From Papio anubis (lineage: Eukaryota; Chordata; Mammalia; Primates; Cercopithecidae): a DNA stretch of 64,000 bases. Of this stretch, positions 49,027-60,579 are shown one piece after another. The position numbers were made by a program, and so were the translations under genes. The notes beneath the pieces are model-generated. The model worked only from the letters and a program-made list of their open reading frames with translations, did not search any database and was not told the DNA's origin. The stretch is taken from positions 64,832,879 to 64,896,878 of the forward strand of contig NC_044990.1 of assembly GCF_008728515.1 (NCBI RefSeq), written 5' to 3'. The stretch's first letter is position 1, and the number at the start of each line of letters is the position of its first letter.

Positions 49027-49129
49027 TATTATCCATCATTGTGCCCTGATGAACTCAGTAGAAATAATATATTCCTACAACCCATTCGCAAATCGATAAC
49101 CTCTTATGAGCATTTTTGCTATTGACTAT

Positions 49130-50600
49130 AATCTCCCGTTTCCATTTATTATCTGTTTTGACTGTGGAGTGACTTGTTAGTTTTTCTCACGTTTCTTGTG
49201 CTTGGACATCTCTGAGCTTCTTACACATGTGGGTTTATACTACTTTTTTCCAAATCTGGCACATATTCTGCCATCATTTCTTCAATTGTTTTTTTCCTTT
49301 GTCTACTTCCTCTTCTTTGGAAATGCTAGTTACTCACATGTAAGGCCTCTTAAAATTGTTCCACATTTCAGCCTTTTTGAGGTTTATTTGGGTGCATTTC
49401 TGTTGTTTCAAGTTCATTAAACTTTTTCTTCCATTAGTCTCACATAGTGCATTTTTTATGTCAGATTTTTATGATGGTAATTTCTAGAAGTTTGATTTAC
49501 TTTTTAAAAATATCTCTTCTTTTGCTATGTAACATAATCAATCTTTCTTCCAGTTTATTGAAAGTAAAGAATACACTTAGAACACCTGTTTTAATGTCCT
49601 TGTCAGATGATTCCAACATCTGTGCCAGTTCTGGGTCAGTTTTGATAAACTGGTTTTTCTCCTCAGTATGGGTTGTATTTCCTGCTTTTTTGCATACCTT
49701 CTAGTTTTGTGTTGGATACAAAGTACTGCAAATTTTACCTTATTGAGTGCTAGATATTTCTAATAATAATAAATATTTCTTTTCTTTTCTTTCTTTTTTT
49801 TTTTTTTTTGAGATGGAGTCACTCTTGTCACCCAGGCTGGAATGCAGTGGCACGATCTCAGCTTACTGCAACCTCCTTCTCCTGGATTCGAGCAATTCTC
49901 CTGCCTCAGCCTCTCGAGTAGCTGGGATTAAAGGCGCATGCCACCATGCTTGGCTAACTTTTTTGTATTTTTAGTAGAGACGGGGGCTTCATCATGTTGG
50001 CCAGGCTGGTATCGAACTCCTGACCTCAGGTGATCCACTGGCCTCGGCCTTGGCCTCCCAAAGTTCTGGGATTACAGGCGTGAGCCAAGATTCTTCATCT
50101 TTGTTCTGGAATGCAGTTAAGTTACATCAAAATAGTATTTTCTCTTGGGGCTTGAGGAGGAGTTATTCTAGGCCAGCTTGGTCTATTTTGTCTTCCCAAT
50201 CGCTCTTGAATTACATGGTGTTCTAATTTGGCTGGCAGCGTTTCACTAGTGCCAGGTGTTGTTAACTGATTATTTCAGGTGTTCCATTATTTTAATTGCT
50301 TTTATCCTGATCTTGGGTGGTTTCCTCACATGTCTGTGCTGGTAAATACTCTCCCAAATTCCTGAGAGGGACCATATATGGATCACCACAGTTCCTCTCT
50401 TTGTGCAAACGCTATTCTTCATTACTGTGCCTTCTGACTTTTAGCCACCTTAATGATTGCAGATTCTCTCCTCTGTCTCCTCACTTCTGAAAGTCTTCTG
50501 GGATCCACCTGGTTTCTCTCTTTCTGGACTTAGACTTTCAGATTATTTCCCATCTCTAGGAGATTACTACCTTTCATTAACTAGAGACTGATGTCATAAA
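49130..50600 (-). mobile_element. HAL1/old L1 remnant, antisense, split by an Alu
   Basis: Minus-strand ORF1-like sequence at 49440-49770 and 5'-UTR-like sequence after the Alu (50087-50600) match the 22.0-23.6 kb element in order. The Alu at 49797-50086 sits inside it: the HAL1 sequence reads through on both sides. Confidence 0.62.
49797..50086 (-). mobile_element. AluS-type SINE, antisense, slightly head-truncated
   Basis: A T-rich tail complement (about 49777-49809) leads to an antisense Alu ending at GTGAGCC (50086), so about 10 bp of the head is missing. A 10-bp internal duplication occurs near 50038-50058 (GGCCTCGGCCTTGGCCTCC). The target duplication is only weakly visible (AAATATTTCTT-like against AAGATTCTTC). 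Confidence 0.93.
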
Positions 50601-51369
50601 AATTGTGCCAACGTTTATTTTGTCTGGGTTTTTACTTGTTTCATGCAGGAAGTTAATCCAGTCTCTCTTAGTACATCTTGGTCTGAAGTGGTACTTTGCA
50701 TTCTTTAAACCTGTTGCATTGGGGATACAACATGTAACCTTTGTGTTTTCATATTTTGCATGTGGTTTAAATGCTCCATATTCCTTACTGAATTTTAGGC
50801 ATAACTAGTAATTTGTATGTTCTAATCAGTAGTTTATTCATACCCACTGCCTAGAAATAATCTCAACCTCAGCATTTTTCCTGCTTCTAGAATCTAAACT
50901 AAATTATTCATAAAAGTATAAAAAGAATAAGCATTATACAAGTTAAGATATGAAAGAAAATGGTTTCATTAGCATGATTTAAAATGTGCAGGAAATTATC
51001 ATTGATGTAATATTCGGAATTAAGTAGAGCTCTGCAAGACTTGATAAATAATGAGTTCATTTCCATTTCAAAAGAAACAACTCTTAATACAGCCAAAATT
51101 GCAAAAAGACAGTCTCATGCTGACAGAGATGTTTTACACAGTATATTACTTTTTATCATGGGCAATCAAATGATCACACTTGGTATGTGGCACTGTTATT
51201 CTTTAATTTCTCAGTTTTTCAATATGAATAACATGAAGCCAAGGAATGTCAATGTAACATTTTCTTATAAATAATGGAATAAATTGAATATCTCTTAAAA
51301 TATGCAAATGTATCATGTGAAATCTACTAAATCAGTATCTTAATTGACCTATCTCCATAAGCTATTACT
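50601..51369. other. AT-rich stretch without a recognised gene
   Basis: I see no supported feature; open frames of up to 77 codons lack motifs. Confidence 0.45.
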
Positions 51370-51550
51370 TGGCACAGCACTATTTATTAGGTACTTACAT
51401 ATCAAACATTAGGGATACTGAAGTAATAGCTCCAACTTGGGAGCTCCAATTTTTGTAGACACAGACACATAAATAGCTAAGACACACTACAATAACTGCC
51501 ATAATAGGTATATGTGTAAAGGGTAATGGGAAATAATGAGTGAATAAAAA
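51370..51550 (-). mobile_element. Probable L2 remnant, antisense
   Basis: TATTTATTAGGTACTTAC and the following GGGATACTGAAG to GACACACTACAATAACTG order resemble an antisense L2 3' end. It is diverged. Confidence 0.48.
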
Positions 51551-51930
51551 ATTCATCCTAATAGTAATATCTATGGTTAGAATACCTTAAACTTTTAGTC
51601 AATTTCAATTCTTAATATGCAAGTTGGATGAGCCAAGTTTGCTTTGGCTAATATTTATTTAACTGTACAATGAACAAAGTTAACTTCGACATCTTTTCTA
51701 AACTTCACCTTTCTGGGTCAATCAAAGAGTAGGCTAATATAATACAGAAATTCAATAAATACATGAAAATAAAGTAGTACAAACTTGATTATTAAATTGC
51801 TTTTTTAGTAAAATTTAAACGTGATTAAAGTAATAAATTGTGTCAGAAATACTATTGCTGTTGTGAATATATTGGTTGTATTTCTTTTGAATATTTTTCT
51901 TTTTGCTATTGTAAAAAGAAAAAAGAGAAA
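51551..51930. other. AT-rich stretch with nothing recognised
   Basis: I see no coding, RNA-gene or transposon signature between the L2-like remnant and the 49-bp tandem duplication. Confidence 0.45.
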
Positions 51931-52028
51931 TTTGTCATTTGAATGAGAATGTCTTATGTCATTCAAAAAGAGAAATAAATTTGTCATTTGAATGAGAATG
52001 TCTTATGTCATTCAAAAAGAGAAATATA
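51931..52028. repeat. Near-perfect tandem duplication, 49-bp unit, two copies
   Basis: Copies 51931-51979 and 51980-52028 differ at a single base near the end. Each unit holds a short inverted motif GAATGA...TCATTC. The near-identity implies a recent duplication or a homogenised repeat. Confidence 0.95.
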
Positions 52029-52984
52029 ATCAAAATATGTTAATACCAGGTCTTTTAGTTGACACTCTACATTTATTTTATATATACCACTCTAATATAA
52101 TCCACTAGGTAATCTAAGAGGATACACATTTTTACGCAAATGTACACAACACACTATGCTCCAAGCTTATGATATTTGTCTATGTGACTTAAACCACTGA
52201 AGACCACAGTACTAATATGAAAACCAAAGTACTCCTACTTAAAAATGGGCAAGTTACCTGTATTTGAATAACTTTATACTTTTGACAAAAGATCAAATTA
52301 TTTCAGAAAAAAATTAATTTAGCTAAAGAACAGTAAGCAAGAAAGAGAAACGGGGTGCAGTGCACACAGCATAGAATTTATGATACAGCAGCCACATAAC
52401 TGGGAAAGGCAGACATGCCTGTATCATGCTGCTGAGGTAGTTCCAGCGCTGTGCCTTCCCCACCTGCCTTGGCTCCTTTCCAGGTCAATCCACATTCTGA
52501 AACAGTCCCTCTGTAATTTCTTTCCCATCTCTACTATGCTGTGCATGCAAACCCAGGAGCCATGGACTGTCTGCGAAAGTGATTCCCTCATTACCATCCT
52601 TTCACTCTTTTCATGACAGTAATCAAACTTTTCACCTGGGGCAATCACATATATCAACTGGAGGTCTCACCAGGCCATGAATGAAGAGAGTTCAAATTGT
52701 TTATTCCTTATATAACCTGCAGGATCAATTTTTTTGTTTCTGATTTCAAAGAAAATGAGGGTGGAGAAAAACACAAGAAGAACAAATAAAATACAATCAA
52801 AGAGCAAAAACAAAAATAGAAAATGAAACCAACTTCTATCATCTTCTCAATATGCTTAAATATAATCTAAGCCTCTCTATATTTTTTACACTTGTTATTA
52901 TTATCTATGTTCTCACTTTCACAAAATATAGACTGCTTCTTCTCTGCTTTTTGTAAAATGAATGAAAATTTCTCAGCATACAAT
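52029..52984. other. AT-rich stretch without a recognised gene
   Basis: The segment 52370-52680 is less AT-rich than the background and has open frames of 77-78 codons on both strands, but I see no motif or family match. Confidence 0.4.
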
Positions 52985-53210
52985 GATAAAAGCCAATAGT
53001 TACTGAGAATTTAACTGTACCTTGGAAAGGACACTTTATAAGTATTGCCTGATTGAAATCTTGAAACAAATCACTGAAGGGGTAGAGATTATATCATCAG
53101 TGAGGAAATTGGAGATCAAAAAAGGTATATAAATAGGCATTCTAAAAACTAATGCAAAGTAAAGTGTAAACTAAAGCCACTTCTACTGAATCCAACTTTT
53201 AAAATAACTA
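52985..53210 (-). mobile_element. MIR SINE remnant, antisense
   Basis: The antisense MIR order is recognisable: 3'-tail complement near 52990, core (CACTTTATAAGTATTGCC ... GAGGAAATTGGAG), and a tRNA-like head towards 53200. Old and diverged. Confidence 0.6.
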
Positions 53211-53258
53211 TATATACATGTACATATATAAACATATACATTATATGTAGTTAATTAT

Positions 53259-53380
53259 AAACCATGTAGATTGCATGCATGTATATTTTATACATATACA
53301 CGTATATACGTATGCATACAGTCACTATACATACACGTGTATATATATGTGACTGTGCATGCATGCATTCTACATGGTTT
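53259..53380. repeat. AT-rich palindrome with nested inverted repeats
   Basis: Outer arms 53259-53283 and 53356-53380 pair at 23 of 25 positions (AAACCATGTAGA against TCTACATGGTTT). Inner arms ACAGTCAC (53318-53325) and GTGACTGT (53349-53356) pair perfectly, with a self-complementary ATACACGTGTAT (53331-53342) at the centre. The arrangement could fold as a cruciform. Confidence 0.92.
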
Positions 53381-53469
53381 GGAATGAAATGTTGTACCTC
53401 AGAGTTCACAATGCTCACTCATATTTGTTAGAGAATAGTTATGGATGCCTAACAATATGAAGCATTATT

Positions 53470-53800
53470 GTAGTTTGATGTAGTTAAAAGAGAAACAAAG
53501 CAGACAAGAATTTTGTTCTCAAGGAGCATACCGATAGCAAGGAAACAAGCAGAAAATTACAAAGCTGCCAAGAGTCAGAAGACTAATGCAAGTTGCTAGG
53601 CATAGCTATCTGAAATATAGGTTTAGTCTAGTCAAAGAGTGACTGAAATGATTCCTAAAGTAGTAAAATTTCGAGTGAAATTAAAGTGAAAGTTTAAGTA
53701 AGCTGGTGAATACGGAAAGGAAAAGCATTTCAGATAGCGGGAAAATACGTCAGGTTGGAAAGAGCTTAATATATGAGGAATCAGAGAGCTAATACACATG
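53470..53800 (-). mobile_element. Probable L2 remnant, antisense
   Basis: Segments near 53490-53540 (TTCTCAAGGAGCATACC) and 53700-53770 (GGAAAGGAAAAGCATTTCAG) follow the order of antisense L2. It is diverged, and the edges are approximate. Confidence 0.5.
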
Positions 53801-53914
53801 AAAGTAATAAATTGTACTGCAAGGTGATACTAAATACACATTTTGTTGAAGAGGACTGATTTAGGGTTTAGAACATAACATGCTAAAGCATCTTTGATTA
53901 AAAAACAATAAACC

Positions 53915-54051
53915 GGCCGGGCGCGGTGGCTCAAGCCTGTAATCCCAGCACTTTGGGAGGCCGAGACGGGCGGATCACGAGGTCAGGAGATCGAGACCAT
54001 CCTGGCTAACATGGTGAAACCCCGTCTCTATTAAAAAAAAAAAAAAAAAAA
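53915..54051 (+). mobile_element. AluY left-monomer insertion (half-Alu)
   Basis: It contains only the left arm of an AluY-like element, ending at the middle A-rich linker and continuing into an A run (54033-54052). Target-site duplication AAAAACAATAAACC at 53901-53914 and at the end of the A run to 54061. The matching TSD shows this is a complete insertion, not a later deletion. Confidence 0.9.
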
Positions 54052-54061
54052 ACAATAAACC

Positions 54062-54544
54062 TATTTTGAAAGGTTTTATTTGGAAAGCAGAATATTTCAC
54101 CTTTATTTAACAGCTTCTTAACTGAATTGCATAGAAAGAAATTTATAGATAAAATGAAAAAATTGTACTTAGGTGAAACGAAAAATAAAAGAAAAAACAT
54201 GTTTTTTTTTTCAATAAACTTGTGTGGCCGGAGGAGAGACCAAAGAATATAATAGAAATGTTCATAGGTACATGCAAACAGATTCAGATAAACAATTTTG
54301 TCATCAAAGCTGAGGCCCTGTTGCAAAACATTCTGATATAGTGAAGGATTAAAATGGTTTTGCCTGGGGAGGAGCATTGTATTTTAATTTCACACTCATG
54401 GTTTCCTTTCCTGGACGATTTTGGAGCCTTCTTATAAATATATTTTGGTTTTGAATATCAAGTTTTCTTGCAGAATGTTGTACATCTTGATCTCCATGAG
54501 ACTGTGAAACCCTAGCCACAAATACAAAAAAAAAAAAAAATAGA
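54062..54544. other. AT-rich spacer between two Alus
   Basis: It ends in an A15 run (54526-54540) directly before the next Alu. No gene is supported. Confidence 0.5.
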
Positions 54545-54851
54545 GGCTGGGCGCGGTGGCTCACGCCTGTAATCCCAGCACTTTGGGAGGCTAAGGCGGG
54601 CAGATCAGGAGGTCAGGAGATCAAGACCATCCTGGCTAATATAGTGAAACCCCGTCTCTACTAAAAATACAAAAAATTTGCCGGGCGTGGTGGCGGGCGC
54701 CTGTAGTCCCAGCTACTCGGGAGGCTGAGGCAGGAGAATGGCGTGAATCCGGGAGGCGGAGCTTGCAGTGAGCCCAGATCGTGCCACTGCACTCCAGCCT
54801 GGGTGACAGACAGAGCAAAACTCCGCCTCAAAAAAAAGAAAAAAAAAAAAT
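54545..54851 (+). mobile_element. AluY-type SINE, sense
   Basis: Full dimer starting GGCTGGGCGCGG and ending in an A-rich tail (54829-54850). It is flanked on both sides by A-rich sequence, so the target duplication (A-run plus TAGAG/TGGAGAG) is ambiguous. Low divergence supports AluY. Confidence 0.93.
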
Positions 54852-56404
54852 GGAGAGAGACAGAGAGATTTCTTTATAACCATAATGGCTTGTTTTTAAT
54901 CTGGGAAGACATGAATTAACACAAGACATATTAAGAAAGTGGTTTTAAACAAGTTACTTAATGTCTATAAGCATTAGTTACCACATCTTTGAAAGCAGGA
55001 AGCTAACAATATCCTTACCATACCCATTTATTTAAGAGTAAAATGATAAATTATAAGTAAAAATACCTCAGCATTGCTGAATCATGTCATCGGACAAACA
55101 AATACAAATCTGAATCTAAAACTTTTTCTTTTTAAAATAGCGTGCTAAATATTTGAAAAATATATTTGAAAAATGCACAAACCTAACTTTCAGAATGATT
55201 TTTTAAATTACTTTAGTGGAATAGCAAATGTCTGCATATCTATTTTTTGTCTTTCATGCAGTGAAAGAATGGGCTCTAATTCCAGTGAGCAACAGTCAGA
55301 GAGACTCAGATGTGGTGTCCTCTTTGACAGGGTGAAAGTGACTGTAGCCACTCCTCTTTTCCCAGGAGACAGCAAAAGAATATGTGAGAATAGCCTGAGG
55401 AGTAATGTCAGCATTTCCAATTCAATACTGATATAGGACTCTGTATACTCTTATTCTTCAAACCGTTAACACCATTTCACTCACAATTCTTCTCAAATGC
55501 TAAAGCCATATTTAAAAAAATTCCATGGGATGATTAAACAAATTTTGCACATATGCTAGAAAAGAGTGATTATTTTCTGTGATAGTCTCTCTTTGTTTCT
55601 CCAGCCAAAAAAGAAAAAAAAAAAAATCCAAGCGAGCTTGCATTGCCTAATTTGCTTCTTGTTTACAAAAGGCCTTCTATTTTGGCACGTGGTGTAATAT
55701 ATAAATCTAGAGCTCAGCTACCCCATGATGTTATCGTGTTCATTCTGCCACACAAATTAAAGGTCTTCATCAAAATATCCTAATGTTCTTTCCATATCCC
55801 TTGTGCATGAAAAGATGAACTGATGACATTCAGGCATGATTTAAAGAGGAAAGAGTACCAAGTGACCTGCAATGTGACCAATTTCATCTCTTCTTCAAAA
55901 TAGAATTATTAGGGAAAAAAAATGTTTGACACCAGTTAACAGAAAGCACAAATACAATTTATAAAAGTTATGATGATTGTCTGTAAACTAGGAATAACTG
56001 AAAACATTTTCTTTTTATACATGAGCTCTTAAAATTTACAGGTCTATACGCATACATTTTTCCAAAATTTGTATTTACTTAATCTTATAATCCTATGACT
56101 TCACCATCCCTGATATTTTTTGAGAAAATCTGGTGAAACTTCATGTCCTTTCTAAACTCAAAAGTATGGTTGAAGGATATTTACAAAATGTTGATTTGTC
56201 ATAAATTAGCAAATATACACAACACCTAAATTGAACTTGAATTGTACTTCATATTGTTTATTATTGTGGAAGTTTGAAATCACTCATGCAAAGAGCAATT
56301 GCACCGTTCAATGTCATAAAATTAACAATATTTTCATAGTAAAATTATATGCAGGCAAATGTTATTCAACCACTGAAGTTTAGATCACTTTATTAAAATT
56401 TACA
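54852..56404. other. AT-rich stretch without a recognised gene
   Basis: An A-rich run with one G lies at 55606-55625. I see no motif-bearing frame; one 87-codon frame (55173-55436) has no recognisable domain. Confidence 0.45.
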
Positions 56405-56762
56405 AATCAAAAGGATATATTAGAATAAAAGACCCTCCAAATATGTCCACATCCTCATCCTTAGAAACTATTAATATGTTACCTTACATGGGAAAAGGGA
56501 CTTTAGAGATGTGAATAATTAAGAATCTTGAGATGCAAGGGGTATTGTGGATTATCCAGAGGGCTGAATGTTATTGATCAGGTCCTTAAAAGGGAAAGAG
56601 AAAGGTAACACAGTCAGAGTCACAGAAGAGGAAGCAGAGTCAGAATGAGATTTGAAGCTGCTATACTGTTGACTTTAAACATGACGCATAGAGCTAAGGA
56701 ATGAATTTGCTTCTAGAAGCTAAAAAAGACAAAGAAATAATCCCCTTCATTAGATTCTCCAG
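56405..56762 (+). mobile_element. MaLR (MLT1-like) LTR, sense
   Basis: The order of motifs (GACTTTAGAGATGTGAATAA, GTGGATTATCCAGAGGGC, GTCCTTAAAAGGG, and the GCTTCTAGAAGCTAAAAAAG segment) fits an MLT1-type MaLR LTR that lacks its last third. Confidence 0.6.
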
Positions 56763-56764
56763 AA

Positions 56765-56892
56765 CAGGGGTGTCCAATGTTTTGGCTTCCCTGGGCCACA
56801 TTGGAAGAAGAATAATTGTCTTGGGTGATGCATAAGATACACAGACACTGACAATAGATCACGAGCTTAAAAATGCAAAAGAAAAATCTCAT
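56765..56892 (+). mobile_element. hAT-type DNA transposon 5' fragment
   Basis: It starts with CAGGGGTGTCCAA, a Charlie/hAT-like terminal inverted repeat, and continues for about 125 bp until the L1 at 56893. The 3' half is not clearly found after the L1. The family is uncertain. Confidence 0.55.
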
Positions 56893-59462
56893 ATTTTTTT
56901 AAAGTTCTGAGGTACATGTGCAGCATGTGCAGGTTTGTTACACAGGTAAATGTGTGCCATGGTAGTTTGCTACACCTATCAACCCATCACCTAGGTATTC
57001 AGCCTACTATACATCAGCTATTTTTCCCGATTCTCTCTCTCTCCTTGTCCCCTCCTGACAGGCCCCAGTGTGTGTTGTTCCTCTCCCTCTGTCTATGTGT
57101 TCACACGGTGCAGCTCACACTTATAAGTGAGAACATGTGGTCTTTGGTTTTTCTGTTCCTGCATTAGTTTGTTGAGAATAATGCTTTCCAGTTTCATTCC
57201 TATCCCTGCAAAGACATGATCTCATTCCTTTTTATAGCTGCATAGTATTCCATGGTGTACATGTACCACATTTTCTTTATCCAGTCTATCATTGATGGGC
57301 ATTTGTTGTTGATTCCATGTTGTTGTTATTGTAAATAGTGCTGCAATGAACATACATATGCATGCATCTTTACAATAGAATGATTCATAACACTTTGGGT
57401 ACACCCAGTAACGGAATTGCTAGGTCAAATGGTATTTATATTTCTGGTTCTAGGTGTTTGAGAAATTGCCACACCGTCTTCCACAATGGTTGAACTAATT
57501 TACATTCCAACCAACAGTGTAAAAGTGTTCCTATTTCACCGCAGTCTTGTCAGTATCTGTTGTTTCTTGACTTTTTAATAATTGTCATTCTGACAGGCAT
57601 AAGATGGTATCTTATTGTGGATTTTATTTGCATTTCTCTAATAATCACTGATGTTAAGCTATTTTTCCTATGTTCATTGCCCTCATAAATGTCTTCTTTT
57701 GAGAAGTGTCATGTCCTTTGCCCACTTTTTAATGAGGTCATTTGTTTTTTTCTCAAAAATTTGTTTAAGTTTCCTGTAGATTCTGGATATTAGACCTTTG
57801 TCAAATGGGTAGATTGCAAAGATTTTCTCCCATCCTCTAGACTGCCTGTTCACTTTGATGATAGTTTCTTTTGCTGTGCAGAAGTTTCTTAGTTTAATTA
57901 GATCCCATTTGTCAATTTTTGTTTTTGTCGCAATTGATTTTTGACATTGTCATTATGAAATCTTTGCCTGTGTCTATGTCCTGAATGGTATTGCTTAGAT
58001 TTTCTTCTAGGGTTTTTATAGTTTGGGGTTTTAGCTTTGAGTCTTTATTATGAGATAATTTTTATAAAGTGTAAGGAAGGCATTCAGTTTCAATTTTCTG
58101 CATGTGGCTAGCCAGTTCTCCCACCACCATTTGTAAAATAGGGAATCTTTTCTGCATTGCTTGTTTTTGCCAGGTTTGTCGAAGATCAGATGGTTGCAGA
58201 TGTGTAGTCTTATTTCTGTTCCATCATTTTGGTCTTTTTTTGTACCAGTGCCATGCTCTTTTGGTTACTGTAGCCTTGTAGTACAGTTTGAGGTCAAGCA
58301 GCATGATGCCTCCAGTTTCCCCCCCCCCCCTTCTTAGGATTGTCTTGGCTATAGGGGCTCCTTTTGTTCCATATGAAATTTAAAATAGTTTTTTCTAAAT
58401 CTGTGAAGAATGTCAATGGTAGTTTAATGGGAATAACATTGAATCTATAAATTACTTTGGGTAGTATGGCCATTTTCACCATACTTATTCTTATTCATGA
58501 GCATTAAATGTTTTTCCATTTGTTTGTGTCCTCTCTGATTTCCTTGAGCAGCGGTTTGTATTTCTCCTTGAAGGGGTCCTTCACTTCCTTTGTTAGCTGT
58601 ATTCTTAGGTATTTTATTTTTTTGTAGTAATTGCGAATGAATGGGAGTTCATTCATTATTTGGCTCTCTGCTTGCCTGTTGCTGGTATATAGGAATGCTT
58701 GTGATTTTTTTCACATTGATTTTATATCCTGAGCCGAAGTTGCTTAACATTTAAAGGAGTTTTTGGGCTGAGACTATGGGTTTTTTTAAATTATAGGATC
58801 ATGTCATCTGCAAAGAGAGACAATATGACCTCCTCTCTTCCTACTTGAATACCTTTATTTCTTTCTCTTGCTTGATTGCCCTGTCCAGAACTTCCAATAC
58901 TATGTTGAATAGGAGTGGTGAGAGAGGGCATACTTGTCTTGTGCCAGTTTTCAAGGGGAATGCTCTCAGTTTTTGCCCATTCAGTATTATATTAGCTGTG
59001 GTTTGTCATAAATGGCTGTTATTACTATGAGGTATGTTTCTTCAATACCTAGTTTATTGAGAGTTTTTAACATGAAAGGATGTTGAATTTTATCGAAGGC
59101 CTTTTATGCAGCTATTGAGATAATCATGTGGTTTTTTTCTTTAGTTCTGTTTATGTGGTGAATTATGTTTATTGATTTGTGTATGTTGAACCAACCCGGG
59201 GACAAAACCAACTTGATCGTGAATAAGCTTTTTGATGTGCTCCTGGATTAGGTTTGTCAGTATTTTATTGAGGATTTTTGCATTAATGTTCACAGATATT
59301 GGCCTTAAGTTTTCTTTTTTTGTTGTATCTCTGCCAGGTTTTGGTATGAAGATGATGCTGGCCTCATAAAATGAGTTAGAAAGGAGCGCCTCCTTTTCAA
59401 TTGTTGGGAATTGTTTCAGAAGAAATAGTATCAGCTCCTTTTTGTATCCCTGGTGGAATTCT
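56893..59462 (-). mobile_element. 5'-truncated L1PA/PB-type LINE-1, antisense, 2.6 kb
   Basis: The 3' end is at the left (T run 56893-56900), followed by 3' UTR and ORF2 back to the first part of the reverse transcriptase, where it breaks off near 59462. The ORF2 frame is full of stops and short indels, including a C12 run at 58319-58330. A possible target duplication (AAATCTCATATT near 56884 and TAATCTCATTATT near 59512) would leave about 50 bp of filler, so it is tentative. Confidence 0.9.
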
Positions 59463-59667
59463 TCTTACTACTAATGTCTTTCTTTTTCAAACCACCTCAA
59501 TTTAGGAACATAATCTCATTATTACTTGCAATTAAAGATAAATTCGCAAGGGATCATAGTCCATCAGCTATTCCTTTTGTAGATTTATTTATCCTCTGTT
59601 TACAGGTGTTTTCTCAAAATTTAGTGTTTTCCACATTAAAAACAAAACAAAACAAAAAAAAAAAAAC
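59463..59667. other. Short spacer ending in an A-rich tract
   Basis: The run at 59638-59667 is A-rich with CAAAA units. No gene is seen. Confidence 0.5.
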
Positions 59668-59830
59668 AGAACTTTTCAAACATTAACATGCTTTAGACTC
59701 ACTTGCAGGACTTATAAAAACACAGATTATAGGGCCCTGTATCCAGAAGGTACAGCAAAATGTCTCCAGAAGATTTTCTGTCTCAGCATCCACACTCTAC
59801 ATCAGCTTCTTAATGCACCTTGTGCTAACA
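59668..59830 (+). mobile_element. MER5-like hAT fragment, sense
   Basis: TTTTCAAACATTAACATGC, then GGACTTATAAAAACACAGATTA and GGGCCCTGTATCC match the order of MER5A/B-type nonautonomous hAT elements. Diverged and lacking the 3' inverted repeat. Confidence 0.58.
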
Positions 59831-60579
59831 GTCTTGTCTAACACGGTTCTGAAGAGATTCTTGCTAATACCACTAATTGCCTGCATATTGTTAAATCTAA
59901 TCATACTTCTCAGTTCTCAAATACTTGAAATCTTATTACCTATAAATAGAGTTGATGACATCCACATCTGCAAATAATCTTTTCCATTGGCATCAGTAAC
60001 AGTCTTCTTCTCTTCTCCATTCCAATTTCAATCTTTTTAGTCTCACTTGGAAGCACTTCTATTTCACATGACTGTTAATTATAAAATTTATTTGAGTCTC
60101 TCATTTGCGTACTTCTCTTCTAATGCTTTAATTACTCTTTAGGGGAAATACTTCAGTTATGTATTCAATATTCTTAAGTAAGATAAAGATTATATAAGAA
60201 GGATCTGAAAATTCTCATGAAATATGAAAGTATATTATGTGCCCCTGAGTGATAAATTTCCAAGTAAGCATACCATTGAAATTGTGCATCTTTTAATATA
60301 GGTACATATTTTGCTGTATTCATATTTAAAATTAAAATAAAATTACAATTAAAGCATACCCTCAAAACACCCTAACACATATCCATCTATCTCTCCTTAA
60401 TATAACCACTAGTCTGAAGTTGGAATCACAAATATGCAATTTGAATTTTTATAAAAATTTTTATTAAAAGATAAAATATTATTTTCTGTGATGGCAATAT
60501 TTCAATTGATATAAAACTCTACAGATTATGAAGCAAATTACTTCTTTAACTAAAAATATTAGTGAATTTCATCCCTACT
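59831..60579. other. AT-rich stretch without a recognised gene
   Basis: I see nothing that I can support. Confidence 0.45.

Noticed and set aside
54006..54818. Open frames of 123, 71 and 60 codons on the minus strand
   Set aside because: They are Alu-derived or come from A/T-rich spacer and A-tails.
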